From Cupriavidus consociatus (GTDB lineage Bacteria; Pseudomonadota; Gammaproteobacteria; Burkholderiales; Burkholderiaceae), in NCBI RefSeq assembly GCF_017814975.1, contig NZ_JAGIQA010000004.1, positions 186,001-250,000 on the forward strand: DNA of 64,000 bases, in the 5' to 3' direction. Positions 56,264-64,000 of this stretch are shown one piece after another; the first letter of the stretch is position 1; each line of letters begins with the position of its first letter. A program made the position numbers and the translations under genes. The notes under the pieces are model-generated. The model was not told the DNA's origin, ran no database searches, and worked only from the letters and a program-made list of their open reading frames with translations.

Positions 56264-57157
56264 ATGACTAATCTCAGGCGGCTTGACCTCAACCTGCTGG
56301 TCACGCTGGACGTGCTGCTGTCCGAGCACAACGTGACCCGCGCCGCGCAACGCCTGCACTTCTCGCAGCCATCGGTCAGCGTCCACCTGGCCAAGCTGCG
56401 CGACTACTTCGGCGATCCGTTGCTGCTGCCCGGACCTCGCGGCATGCGGCCGACGGCGAAGGCCGAGTCCCTGCGCGAGCCGCTGCGCGAAGCGCTGGCC
56501 GCGCTGGAGCACGCGGTGTCGCCCGACACCCCGTTCGATCCCGCCGCCTCCACGCATACCTGGCGCGTGGCGGCAACCGACTACGGCGAATCGACCATCG
56601 TGCTGCCGGCCATGCAGGCGCTGCGCACCGCCGCGCCGGGCGCGCGGCTGGCGGTGCTGGAAATGGTGCCGTCGCGCATCGCCCGCCAGTGCGAACAGGG
56701 CGAGCTGGACCTCGCCTTCCACACGACCGAAGGCTCACCGCCTGCGCTGCACCGGCGCGCCCTGTTCACCGAGCGCTATGTGCTGGCAGGCCGCACCGGC
56801 CATCCCCGGCTGAAGCGGCGGCCGACGCTGGCGCAGTTCTGCGCGCTCGAGCATGTGATGGTGTCGCCCGACGGCGGCGGTTTCTCCGGCGTCACCGACG
56901 AGGCGCTGGCGCTGGCCGGCATGCAGCGCCGCGTGGTGCTGTCGGTGCCACACTTCCTCTTCGTCACCGCCGTGCTGGCGAACACCGACCTGGTGGCAAT
57001 GGTGCCGCAGCGGCTGGTGCGCGACGCGCCGGGACTGCGCGTGGTCGAACCGCCTGTCGAGGTGCCGGGCTACGAGATGTCGATGCTGTGGCATGAGCGC
57101 GTGCATCGCGACCCGGCACACCGCTGGTTGCGGGAGCGGATCGCCGCGTCGCTATGA
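56264..57157 (+). CDS. LysR-family transcriptional regulator
   Basis: A 297-residue LysR protein. HTH: LLVTLDVLLSEHNVTRAAQR then SQPSVSVHLAKLRDYFGDPL; effector domain from about residue 95 (RVAATDYGESTIVLPAM). It probably controls the divergent oxidoreductase gene through the palindrome just upstream. The effector is unknown. Confidence 0.92.
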   Translation: MTNLRRLDLNLLVTLDVLLSEHNVTRAAQRLHFSQPSVSVHLAKLRDYFGDPLLLPGPRGMRPTAKAESLREPLREALAALEHAVSPDTPFDPAASTHTWRVAATDYGESTIVLPAMQALRTAAPGARLAVLEMVPSRIARQCEQGELDLAFHTTEGSPPALHRRALFTERYVLAGRTGHPRLKRRPTLAQFCALEHVMVSPDGGGFSGVTDEALALAGMQRRVVLSVPHFLFVTAVLANTDLVAMVPQRLVRDAPGLRVVEPPVEVPGYEMSMLWHERVHRDPAHRWLRERIAASL

Positions 57158-57264
57158 TGGGCGCAATCCCGGCTGTTTTTTTGCATACAAAACTAGAATA
57201 CAATCAAGGCTTTCAATGCAGCGGCCGGGTGCTTTCCGCGCCGCCCCAGTCTTGGAGGAGACCC

Positions 57265-57660
57265 ATGACCTACAGTGCAACCGGCCTGACTTCCCGCCAC
57301 ACCGCCGCCCTGGCCCCGATCGAGGACTACCTGCAAGGCCACGCCACCGGCAACCCCGAGGTAATGCGCCGCGCCTTCCACGCCGACGCCCGCATCGTCT
57401 CGTTCCGCGACGGGAAGCTGCATTCGCTGACGGTGGAAGACTTTATCGCCGCGCGCTGCCCCGGCCATCCGCCGGCCGACGAAGCGCAGCGCCGGCGCGC
57501 CATCACCCAGTTCGACGTGGTCGGCAATGCCGGCGTGGCCAAGGTCGTACTGGAGCATCCGGACGTGGTCTTTACCGACTACATGACGCTGCTGCAGATC
57601 GACGGCGCGTGGAAGATCGTCAACAAGACCTTCAGCGCGGCGCCACGCGCGCAGCAGTAA
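57265..57660 (+). CDS. NTF2-like protein (Lumazine_bd_2 type)
   Basis: A 131-residue single-domain alpha+beta protein. It has IEDYLQGHATGNPEVMRRAF, HADARIVSFRDGKLHSLTVE and MTLLQIDGAWKIVNKTF, typical of the SnoaL/NTF2 fold. A strong GGAGGAG lies 4-10 bp before the ATG. There is no signal peptide. Family members bind or turn over small hydrophobic compounds; function here is unknown. Confidence 0.85.
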   Translation: MTYSATGLTSRHTAALAPIEDYLQGHATGNPEVMRRAFHADARIVSFRDGKLHSLTVEDFIAARCPGHPPADEAQRRRAITQFDVVGNAGVAKVVLEHPDVVFTDYMTLLQIDGAWKIVNKTFSAAPRAQQ

Positions 57661-57685
57661 CGCACGCGGCGGCTGCCCGCGCGGC

Positions 57686-58120
57686 TCAGCCGGGCAGCAC
57701 CGCGGTGGCTTCGATCTCGAACAGCATGTTGTCGAGCGCCAGCCGCGGCACCGGGATCAGCGTGCAGGCCGGCGCCGGCCGGTCGCCCCACATCTCGCGC
57801 AGCGCGGCGCCGAAGATGCGCAGGCGGTCGTGCGAGTGGTCGACCACCAGCACCGTCAGCTTGGCGACATCGCCAACGTCGGCGCCCGCGGCCTGCAGCG
57901 CAGTGCGCAGGTTCTGCATGGCCCGCGCCACCTGCCGGGGGAAATCCGCAGCCAGGCAGCCGGCCGCATCTTCGCCGCCCTGCCCGGCCACGTAGACAAT
58001 GCGGGCTGGCCCTTCCACCACGGCCACATGCGAATAACCATTGGGACGCGGGTCGTACAGCGCGGGGGGATTGATCAGGTTCAGCGAAGCATTGGGGCGG
58101 GCAAGCGTCAGCATGGTCAT
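57686..58120 (-). CDS. RidA-like protein lacking the usual active-site arginine, SoxR-promoter driven
   Basis: A 144-residue RidA-family protein: YSHVAVVEGPARIVYVAGQG and ARAMQNLRTALQAAGADVGD. Where canonical RidA has Arg in P-x-RT-x-V, this protein reads PAPACTLIPVPRLAL, so the Arg is Cys. The Glu of LFEIEA is kept. An imine deaminase role is therefore doubtful. Two close ATGs (58120 and 58114) could serve as starts. Its promoter has a 19-bp spacer occupied by a SoxR-type site and it is divergent from soxR. Confidence 0.9.
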   Translation of the reverse strand: MTMLTLARPNASLNLINPPALYDPRPNGYSHVAVVEGPARIVYVAGQGGEDAAGCLAADFPRQVARAMQNLRTALQAAGADVGDVAKLTVLVVDHSHDRLRIFGAALREMWGDRPAPACTLIPVPRLALDNMLFEIEATAVLPG

Positions 58121-58158
58121 CAACTCTGTGTTGAGCAAAGGCGAACAATGGAGCCGCA

Positions 58159-58189
58159 AGTATCAAACCTCAAGTTAGGTTAAGGTCAA
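58159..58189 (-). promoter_or_regulatory. MerR/SoxR-type promoter driving the RidA-like gene
   Basis: On the minus strand TTGACC (-35, 58184-58189) and GATACT (-10, 58159-58164) are separated by 19 bp, the over-long spacer that MerR regulators correct. The spacer holds CCTCAAGTTAGGTTAAGG (58168-58185), close to the SoxR box CCTCAAGTTAACTTGAGG. It reads toward the RidA-like gene. Confidence 0.88.
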
Positions 58190-58250
58190 GCGCGGCCATG
58201 GTGGTAGCATGGGCATTCCCGCTGCCGCCTGCCACCGTCCGCTCCCGGCC

Positions 58251-58766
58251 ATGCCCAAGACTTCCAGACCCGTTTCCGCCGCCCCTGCCACGGCCGGTGC
58301 GCCGCGCCGGCGCCGGCCAGGACCTGCCGAAGAACTGCTGTCGGTCGGCCAGGTGGCCGAACGCACCGGCATTGCGGTTTCGGCGCTGCATTTCTATGAA
58401 TCCCGCGGATTGATCGCCAGCACGCGCAGCGGCGGCAACCAGCGCCGCTATGCGCGCGCGGTGCTGCGGCGGCTGGCGGTGATCCGCGTGGCGCAGCGCA
58501 TGGGGCTGCCGCTGGCGGTGATCGCGGCGGCAATGCAGAAGCTGCCCGATGGGCGCGCGCCGACGGTGGCGGACTGGCGGCGGCTGTCGGCCAGCTGGCG
58601 CGATGACCTGGATGAACGCATCCGCACCCTGACGATGCTGCGCGACCAGCTCGATGGCTGCATCGGGTGCGGCTGTCTGTCGCTGAAGGCGTGCCCGCTG
58701 CGCAATCCGCAGGATGCGCTGGCCGGAGCAGGGCCGGGGCCGCATTTCCCCGGCGAACAGGAATAA
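58251..58766 (+). CDS. soxR: Redox-sensing transcriptional regulator SoxR
   Basis: A 171-residue MerR-family regulator. [23 protein letters not shown]; [2Fe-2S] cysteines in [14 protein letters not shown] (C-x2-C-x-C-x5-C). The ATG chosen precedes PKTSRP; an upstream ATG at 58209 adds 14 residues. The N-terminus is extended and Arg/Pro-rich relative to typical SoxR. The SoxR-type promoter lies in the divergent gap. No soxS is seen, as is usual outside enterics. Confidence 0.95.
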   Translation: MPKTSRPVSAAPATAGAPRRRRPGPAEELLSVGQVAERTGIAVSALHFYESRGLIASTRSGGNQRRYARAVLRRLAVIRVAQRMGLPLAVIAAAMQKLPDGRAPTVADWRRLSASWRDDLDERIRTLTMLRDQLDGCIGCGCLSLKACPLRNPQDALAGAGPGPHFPGEQE

Positions 58767-58790
58767 GCGGACGCCTTATAGGCGAACGCC

Positions 58791-59180
58791 CTAGCGGAAG
58801 GTCTGCAGGTAGCCGAGCAGGTCTTCGATCTGCTTGTCGTTGCCCATGCCCCAGAACCGCATCTTGGTGCCCGGCACGACCTTGGCCGGCGAACGCAGGA
58901 AGGCGCTCAACGTGTCATGCGACCAAACCACCCTGGATGTGCGCATCGCTTCCGAATACTGGAAGTCCGTCGTGCTGCCCGCCTGGCGCCCGAAGATGCC
59001 ATTCAACTGCGGGCCGAACGCGCCGCGCGCATTGCGGCCGACGTAGTGGCACGACGCGCAGCGCGTGGCAAACAGTGCCTTGCCCGCCTGCAGGTCAGGC
59101 CCGGCGTGCGCCACGGCGGGCATTGCGGCAAGGACGGATAAGGCCAGGACGGGGACGGCGGACAAGACGGTACGACGCAT
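58791..59180 (-). CDS. Monoheme cytochrome c, class I
   Basis: A 129-residue periplasmic cytochrome with a signal peptide (SAVPVLALSVLAAMPAVAHA), heme site CASCH and distal Met in PGTKMRFWGM. GAFGPQLNGIFGRQAGSTTD is typical of mitochondrial-like c2/c550 cytochromes. It ends LLGYLQTFR. It sits 24 bp after the convergent soxR, with no obvious partner. Confidence 0.93.
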   Translation of the reverse strand: MRRTVLSAVPVLALSVLAAMPAVAHAGPDLQAGKALFATRCASCHYVGRNARGAFGPQLNGIFGRQAGSTTDFQYSEAMRTSRVVWSHDTLSAFLRSPAKVVPGTKMRFWGMGNDKQIEDLLGYLQTFR

Positions 59181-59337
59181 GGGCAACACGGGGCAATGAA
59201 CTGCGAGGCTGCATGATACAGGCCCGCGGCTGCGTGGACAGGTTACACCACGTCACACTTGCAACACTTCGAGCGCCCAATATTACGGACCCTGCCCCTA
59301 CAGTGAGCCCATGTCCAACGCCCCTTGGGAGGCAGCC

Positions 59338-59733
59338 ATGAAACGAATCCTAGCAATGGCAGTAGCAGGCGGTGCATTGCTGGCGGCGAGCGCCGCAGCC
59401 CATGCCGGTGTCAACGTCGGCATCAATATCGGCGCGCCCGCCGTCGTGGTGGCCGAGCCGGCGCCGGTGTACCGCCCGGCTCCGGTCTACGCGCCGGCGC
59501 CGGTTGCGTATGCCCCTGCCCCCGTCGCCTATGCTCCGGCGCGCCCGGTGGTGGTAGCCCCGGTGCCGGTGCGCTATCGCCCCGACTATCATGCCGGCTA
59601 TCACGCCGACTATCGGCCCGGCTATCACCGCGCGGAATACCGTGAAGCCCGCCGCGAATGGCGCGAGCGCGAGTGGGCCCGTCGCCATGACGGCCACCAC
59701 GATCACCGTGGTCCGGGCCGCCACTGGGACTGA
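59338..59733 (+). CDS. Small exported Pro/Val and His/Tyr/Arg-rich protein
   Basis: A 131-residue protein. Signal peptide (ILAMAVAGGALLAASAAAHA); VNVGINIGAPAVVVAEP follows. A run of PAPVYAPAPVAYAPAP repeats is followed by a tail with YHAGYHADYRPGYHRAEYRE and HDGHHDHRG, rich in His and Arg. The tail could bind metals. The start ATG has GGGAGGCAGCC. Function unknown; similar PXPV-type exported proteins are common in Burkholderiaceae. Confidence 0.85.
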   Translation: MKRILAMAVAGGALLAASAAAHAGVNVGINIGAPAVVVAEPAPVYRPAPVYAPAPVAYAPAPVAYAPARPVVVAPVPVRYRPDYHAGYHADYRPGYHRAEYREARREWREREWARRHDGHHDHRGPGRHWD

Positions 59734-59853
59734 CACGCCGCTGCCGGCCGGGCCCGCCAGCCCGGCCGCGGCAAAAAGACCCTTCCAGCGAAGATCCGCA
59801 AGTCAGGCTACCCTGTCGGCCAACATCCCGTTTGAGCCTGCCAGGAAATCGCC

Positions 59854-60513
59854 ATGACCCAACCCCTCAGAATCGACTTCGTCTCCGACATCGCCTGCCC
59901 CTGGTGCGCCATCGGACTGTCTTCGCTCCAGCTGGCATTGCAGCGCCTGGGCGACGAGGTCGACGCCGAGATCGTGCTGCATCCCTTCGAGCTGAACCCT
60001 GACATGGGCCCCGAAGGCCAGGCCATCGTCGACTACCTCGGCAAGAAATATGGCCGCACGCCCGCGCAGATCGCCGAAACCCAGGCCATGATCCGCGAGC
60101 GCGGCGCCGGCGTAGGCTTCACCTTCGGCGAGCGCGCCTTCGTCTACAACACTTTCGACGCGCACCGGCTGCTGCACTGGGCCGGCCTGCAGGGCAAGCA
60201 AGTCCCGCTGAAGCTGGCGCTTCTGCGCGCCTACCATACCGATGGCAAGGATCCAGGCAACCATGCCGTGCTGCTCGAGGCGGCGGCGTCGGTCGGCCTG
60301 GATGCCGACGGTGCCCGCCAGGTGCTGGAAAGCGGCCAGTACGCCGACGAGGTGCGCGCCGAAGAGCGCCAGTACCAGCAGATGGGCATCCAGTCGGTGC
60401 CCTCGGCGATCTTCAACAACCGCTACCTGGTAACCGGCGGGCAGCCGGTCGAAGCGTTCGAGCAGGCGATCCGGCAGATCGCGGCCGAGGCGAAGGCGGG
60501 TACGGCCGGTTGA
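59854..60513 (+). CDS. FrnE-type DsbA-family thiol oxidoreductase
   Basis: A 219-residue cytoplasmic DsbA-fold protein. The active site CPWC (Cys15-Cys18) follows IDFVSDIA, and SVPSAIFNNRYLVTGGQ has the cis-Pro. The helical insert is of FrnE length. There is no signal peptide. FrnE members are linked to oxidative-stress tolerance; the nearby soxR fits but does not prove this. Confidence 0.94.
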   Translation: MTQPLRIDFVSDIACPWCAIGLSSLQLALQRLGDEVDAEIVLHPFELNPDMGPEGQAIVDYLGKKYGRTPAQIAETQAMIRERGAGVGFTFGERAFVYNTFDAHRLLHWAGLQGKQVPLKLALLRAYHTDGKDPGNHAVLLEAAASVGLDADGARQVLESGQYADEVRAEERQYQQMGIQSVPSAIFNNRYLVTGGQPVEAFEQAIRQIAAEAKAGTAG

Positions 60514-60572
60514 AGCGACGAGGGCGCTGACCGGCCGGCGTGGGATGGCCCGCCAGGGAGGGAGCTTGCGGG

Positions 60573-61715
60573 CTAAGAACTGCGCTTGTGCCCGCGCCGT
60601 TCATTGACCGCTTCGCCGAGCAATTCCAGCATTGCCAGCGAATCATCCCAGCCGATGCAGGCATCGGTAATACTCTTCCCGTAGGTCAAGGCGGAAGGGC
60701 TGTGCTGCCCGGGGGTGAACTTCTGCGCGCCGGCCACCAGATTGCTCTCGACCATGACCCCGAAGATGGAGCGGCTGCCGCTGCGAATCTGCTGCGCCAC
60801 GTCGCGCGCCACGTCCAGTTGCCGCTCATGCTGCTTGCTGCTGTTGGCGTGACTGAAATCCACCATCAGCGCGTTGCCCAGCCCTGCCGCCTGCAGCTCG
60901 CGGCAGGCCGCCGCCACGGAATCCGCATCGTAGTTGGGGACCTTGCCGCCGCGCAGAATGACGTGGCAATCCGGATTGCCCTTGGTGTGCACCGTCGCGA
61001 CCTGGCCGTTCTTGTGCACGCCCAGGAAATGGTGCGGACGCGAGGCGGCCTGGATCGCGTCGATCGCAATCCGGATATTTCCGTCGGTGCCATTCTTGAA
61101 GCCGATCGGCGCTGAAATACCCGAAGCCAGCTCGCGATGCACCTGGCTTTCCGTGGTGCGGGCGCCGATCGCGCCCCAGCAGATCAGGTCGCCTATGTAC
61201 TGCGGCGAGATCACGTCGAGCAGCTCGCCGGCCGCCGGCAGGCCGAGGCGGTTGATGTCGACCAGCAGGCTGCGCGCAATGCGCAGGCCTTCGTCGATAC
61301 GATAGCTCTCGTCCAGATAAGGGTCATTGATCAGCCCTTTCCAGCCGACCGTAGTCCGGGGCTTCTCGAAATACACGCGCATCACGATCTCGAGCGTCCC
61401 GGCATGGCGCTGCCGTTGCGCCAGCAACAGCCGCGCATACTCGAGCGCCGCCTGCGGGTCGTGGATCGAGCACGGTCCCATGATCACCAGCAAGCGGTCG
61501 TCCTCTCCATGCTGGATCCGCGCGATACGCTGGCGCGTCTGCGTGATCAGCGACTCGACCGCCGTGTTCCGGATCGGGAAAAAACGAATCAGGTGTTCGG
61601 GCGGCGGCAGCGGGATGATGTCTTCGACATGCGCGTCGTCAGTCACGCTGGTGCGGTCCGGCGGTGACTGCCATTCATTGGCGATGGCGGACGAAGGTTT
61701 GAGCGGTTCGTTCAT
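60573..61715 (-). CDS. aroG: 3-deoxy-D-arabino-heptulosonate 7-phosphate synthase, class I
   Basis: A 380-residue enzyme for the first step of aromatic amino acid synthesis (PEP + erythrose 4-phosphate). LLVIMGPCSIHDP, YFEKPRTTVGWKGLINDPYL, FKNGTDGNIRIAIDAI and DFSHANSSKQ are the standard active-site stretches. The N-terminus is about 30 residues longer than in Escherichia coli AroG. It is unlinked to other aro genes here. The 61716-61925 gap upstream holds no gene. Confidence 0.95.
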   Translation of the reverse strand: MNEPLKPSSAIANEWQSPPDRTSVTDDAHVEDIIPLPPPEHLIRFFPIRNTAVESLITQTRQRIARIQHGEDDRLLVIMGPCSIHDPQAALEYARLLLAQRQRHAGTLEIVMRVYFEKPRTTVGWKGLINDPYLDESYRIDEGLRIARSLLVDINRLGLPAAGELLDVISPQYIGDLICWGAIGARTTESQVHRELASGISAPIGFKNGTDGNIRIAIDAIQAASRPHHFLGVHKNGQVATVHTKGNPDCHVILRGGKVPNYDADSVAAACRELQAAGLGNALMVDFSHANSSKQHERQLDVARDVAQQIRSGSRSIFGVMVESNLVAGAQKFTPGQHSPSALTYGKSITDACIGWDDSLAMLELLGEAVNERRGHKRSS

Positions 61716-61927
61716 GGCGAGGTCGACCAGGTTTTGCTAGCAAACGATGGTGCTACACCAATGCCGGGGGCGTCAAGGCAGGCGCAAGACCGGCCGGCTC
61801 CCGATCTGTGCTGACGGGCACATTTGGCCGGCCTTTGCCACCCTGGTCCGCAGAAGCTTCCCTGCCCGCTGCAAGGACAGCGCCGCGCCCGCACAATTTA
61901 ACACAACACATGTTGTTTTAATTCGCG

Positions 61928-62122
61928 TGGCGAGTTATTGTCCGTGGGGTTCGGAGCACGTCTGGTACTTCGCCGAGTAGGTGTTCGCCAAGGATGGGGG
62001 CATGAGCGGCCGCGGGCCGTGGCACCAGGACACCGCGAACCTGCCGTGGGCCGGCAGGCACTGGGGCAACGCATGGATCACCTTCCAGCCCATCCCGAAG
62101 AAGAATTCGCTGGAAATCCACC
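61928..62122 (+). pseudogene. Phytanoyl-CoA dioxygenase-like fragment with an in-frame stop
   Basis: Reading from about 61928 gives SYCPWGSEHVWYFAE, then TAG at 61978-61980, then VFAKDGGMSGRGPWHQDTAN and the stretch after it, ending near SLEIHPG. The WHQD motif is the Fe-binding HxD of PhyH-type dioxygenases. The fragment lacks the N-terminal part, carries a nonsense codon (possibly GAG to TAG), and breaks off before the second His ligand. Confidence 0.72.
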
Positions 62123-62542
62123 CTGGCCTATTACCTGTTTGCGCAATGGGGCGCCTACGCGCTGGTCTACAGCCTCAAATATTCCGAGGAGCATGCGTAC
62201 TACATCACGTTCCTCTGGAACGTGATCTATTGCGCCACGCCGTTCCTTGCCATGGCGTCGCTGGACCGGTATGAGCGCAAGTCGACCATCCTGGCCGTGT
62301 CCGTGCTCAGCGCCCTGCCGCTGGTCGTGCTGGGCCTCTCGGCCACCAGCTGGGTGCTGATCGCCGCGGGCGGCATGGGGGGCGTGATGCTCGCGGCGGC
62401 CGCCTGCTACATCGTCTTTTCCATCCCCGTCGCGCTGTTCGGCCCGCGTACCACCAACCGCTCGCTCGAAGCCGTCGCCGGTGAAAACTCCGCCGCTGGG
62501 GCGGGAATGCGTTCATCCCAGGACACGCGCGTGGCCGCCTGA
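62123..62542 (+). pseudogene. C-terminal fragment of an MFS transporter
   Basis: From about 62123, in a different frame from the dioxygenase fragment, the sequence reads LAYYLFAQWGAYALVYSLKY, AMASLDRYERKSTILAV, several hydrophobic helices and ALFGPRTTNRSLEAVAGE, which is how MFS sugar/aromatic-type transporters end. Only about 140 residues remain. No start codon or N-terminal half is present. Confidence 0.72.
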
Positions 62543-62582
62543 CCGGCAGCGGTGTTCGACCAAGCCATTGGAGAACAGCAAA

Positions 62583-63697
62583 GTGACCAAGAACCTCAAG
62601 ACTTACCGAACGTTAGGCGGATGGACAGAATGGCCGGCGGGCCTGCAGCCACAGCTCGATGGCCACACGAATGCCGACGTGGTCATCATCGGCGCCGGCT
62701 TTGCCGGGCTGTGCGCGGCGCTGGAGCTGGCCCGGCACAAGGTGAAGGTGGTCGTCCTCGAGCCCGACTTTGCCGGCTCCGGCGCGAGCAGCCGCAATGC
62801 AGGTTATCTCGCGGGAGCGCAGGGGCTCAAGTATGACCGCTTCCTCCAGCGCATCGACCGGGATCTGCTGGTCAACGCGATGTCCATCCTGGTTTGCTCC
62901 GAACACGAGCAGGGACTTGCGCAGTTCCTGTATTGGTGCGCGATCTGCTTTGGCGACTGGAACGCCTTCAAGGAAAATTCCGGGCATTGGCCGATCGAAG
63001 GCGGAACCGGCCGGCTGATCAACGCCATCAGCGCCGAGTCGAGAGCCGAGCTGCGCCTTTCAACGCCGGTGGCCGCTGTCGACGACAACGGACGGGAAGT
63101 CATGGTGACCACTCGCGACGGGCAACGAATCCGGGCCCGCCACGTCGTCGTGGCGTTGCCGCTCATCATGCTGCACGAACTCTCCGTCACGCCGCCGCTG
63201 CCGCAACCCGTGCGTGCCATGATCGAGCAGAAGAACCCGATCATGCCCAGCAAGATCTGGGTACGCGTCAAGGGCGAGATCGAGCCCTTCGTGATTTATG
63301 CGCCCGTCGGCAAGCATCCCATCAATACCGCGCATGCCGAACGGCGCGGCAATGGCGATACGCTGGTGGTGTGCTTCTGCTGCGATACGTCGGCGCTTGA
63401 CGGCAATGATCGCGAGGCCGTACAGCGCGCACTGCGTGACTTTGTTCCGGACATCGAAGTATTGGACACGGTCTGCCAGGATTGGGCCAACGACGCCTTT
63501 GCCAGGGGCGGGTGGATGCATCACCGACCCGGCAACCTGACCCAGGCTGCACCCCTGATGCGAACACCCCATGGCCGCATCCATTTCGCAGGCGCTGACA
63601 AGCCGGGATCGGTGTCGGCGGCATCGACGGTGCCATCGAGACCGGCGCGAGGGCCGCCGTCGACGTCGCTCGCGCATTGGCCATGGCAAGTCGTTGA
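62583..63697 (+). pseudogene. FAD-dependent amine oxidase-like gene with a frameshift near its 3' end
   Basis: The GTG start is behind GGAGA. It opens with a Rossmann motif (VVIIGAGFAGLCAALELARH) and SGASSRNAGYLAGAQGLKYD, as in DAO-type oxidases. From about residue 85 it reads like the C-terminal two-thirds of flavin monoamine oxidases (EGGTGRLINAISAE, RIHFAGAD). After GCTGAC near 63598 the natural continuation (GIGVGGIDGAIETGARAAVD) is in another frame, so one base seems to be missing. As is, the frame runs on to 63722. The corrected frame would stop at 63697. The protein is shorter than usual, suggesting a chimera or internal deletion. Confidence 0.72.
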
Positions 63698-63718
63698 TTG
63701 CGACTGGTTGACGCCTTG

Positions 63719-64000
63719 CTAGCCCCGCCTGGAGCGAGTCCCGGCATCCCGGGCCTCTCCGGGAAGCGGGGCGATCAACACCGCCAGCGCGTCAATGAGT
63801 GCCCGCATCCGCCTGGGCGTGAATCGCTTGGGCTCGATCGGGTACATCATCATCCACCCATCGCCCATGGCGACGAGCTGGTCGGTGAGGATATCGGCCG
63901 GAATATCGTTGCGGACCGCCCCTCGCTCCTGAGCGTCCTTGACCAGGGAAGCGAGGATGCGGCGATAACGCGCATAACGCCTGGCGATGACTTCAGCGAA
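63719..64000 (-). CDS. TetR-family regulator, C-terminal part (cut by window end)
   Basis: The minus strand is open from base 64000 to TAG at 63719-63721. It reads FAEVIARRYARYRRILASL..., ...VRNDIPADILTDQLVAMGDG and RRMRALIDALAVLIAPLPG, as in ligand-binding domains of TetR regulators. The HTH is beyond the window. Its end overlaps the shifted end of the FAD gene by 4 bp. Confidence 0.75.
   Translation of the reverse strand, partial: FAEVIARRYARYRRILASLVKDAQERGAVRNDIPADILTDQLVAMGDGWMMMYPIEPKRFTPRRMRALIDALAVLIAPLPGEARDAGTRSRRG

Overview
The window is GC-rich, densely packed DNA with the codon bias and gene content of a betaproteobacterium of the Burkholderiaceae, most likely Cupriavidus or a close relative. 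This is an inference from the combination of respiratory nitrate reductase, cytochrome cd1 nitrite reductase with a fused nirDL, a protocatechuate branch with a fused pcaD-pcaC gene, and several Bug-type solute-binding proteins. No rRNA, tRNA, CRISPR array or intact insertion sequence was found.

Region 1 (1-5213) is the 3' end of a nar operon: narH (5' end cut by the window edge), narJ, narI, then a NifM/PpiC-type prolyl isomerase, a beta-carbonic anhydrase and mobB, all on the + strand. A palindromic intergenic element sits between narJ and narI. Region 2 (5444-9836) has an unusual single-chain acyl carrier protein / fatty-acyl-AMP ligase / acyltransferase, a TerC-type membrane protein and a universal stress protein. 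Region 3 (9994-19229) is a compact heme d1 / cytochrome cd1 operon, nirS-M-C-F-DL-G-H-J-N-E, behind a near-consensus FNR/Dnr box and with many overlapping start and stop codons. NirE, NirDL/G/H, NirJ, NirF and NirN are known to convert uroporphyrinogen III, through siroheme, to heme d1 for NirS.

Region 4 (19316-28934) is mixed: an AraC regulator, a minus-strand Bug/PhzF/RidA set, a two-helix potassium channel, a DUF4410 exported protein, an OmpR/EnvZ-type two-component pair beside an EF-hand-like protein and an exported protein built of 55-residue repeats, and a sterol-desaturase-family membrane protein. Region 5 (28979-37581) degrades 4-hydroxybenzoate and protocatechuate: pobA, pobR, pcaL (D-C fusion), pcaB, pcaG, pcaH, pcaQ and pcaK. 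Upstream of pcaK lie a 34-bp hyphenated palindrome and an AT-rich gap.

Region 6 (38035-51695) has a small DUF2905 protein, a chemoreceptor, a LysR/MFS divergent pair, a NarX/LuxR-type two-component system divergent from a four-gene envelope operon (LpoB-like, YcfL-like, a lipoprotein, a TPR protein), a BON-domain protein with a very hydrophilic N-terminus, and exonuclease III. Region 7 (51709-60513) holds a LysR/amidase/Bug set, a LysR/quinone-reductase-like divergent pair, an NTF2-fold protein, a RidA-like gene divergent from soxR with a clear SoxR-type promoter between them, a monoheme cytochrome c, a Pro/His-rich small exported protein and a FrnE-type DsbA. Region 8 (60573-64000) starts with aroG and then becomes decayed: a phytanoyl-CoA dioxygenase fragment with an in-frame stop runs directly into the C-terminus of an MFS transporter, followed by a frameshifted FAD amine oxidase-like gene and the C-terminal part of a TetR regulator.
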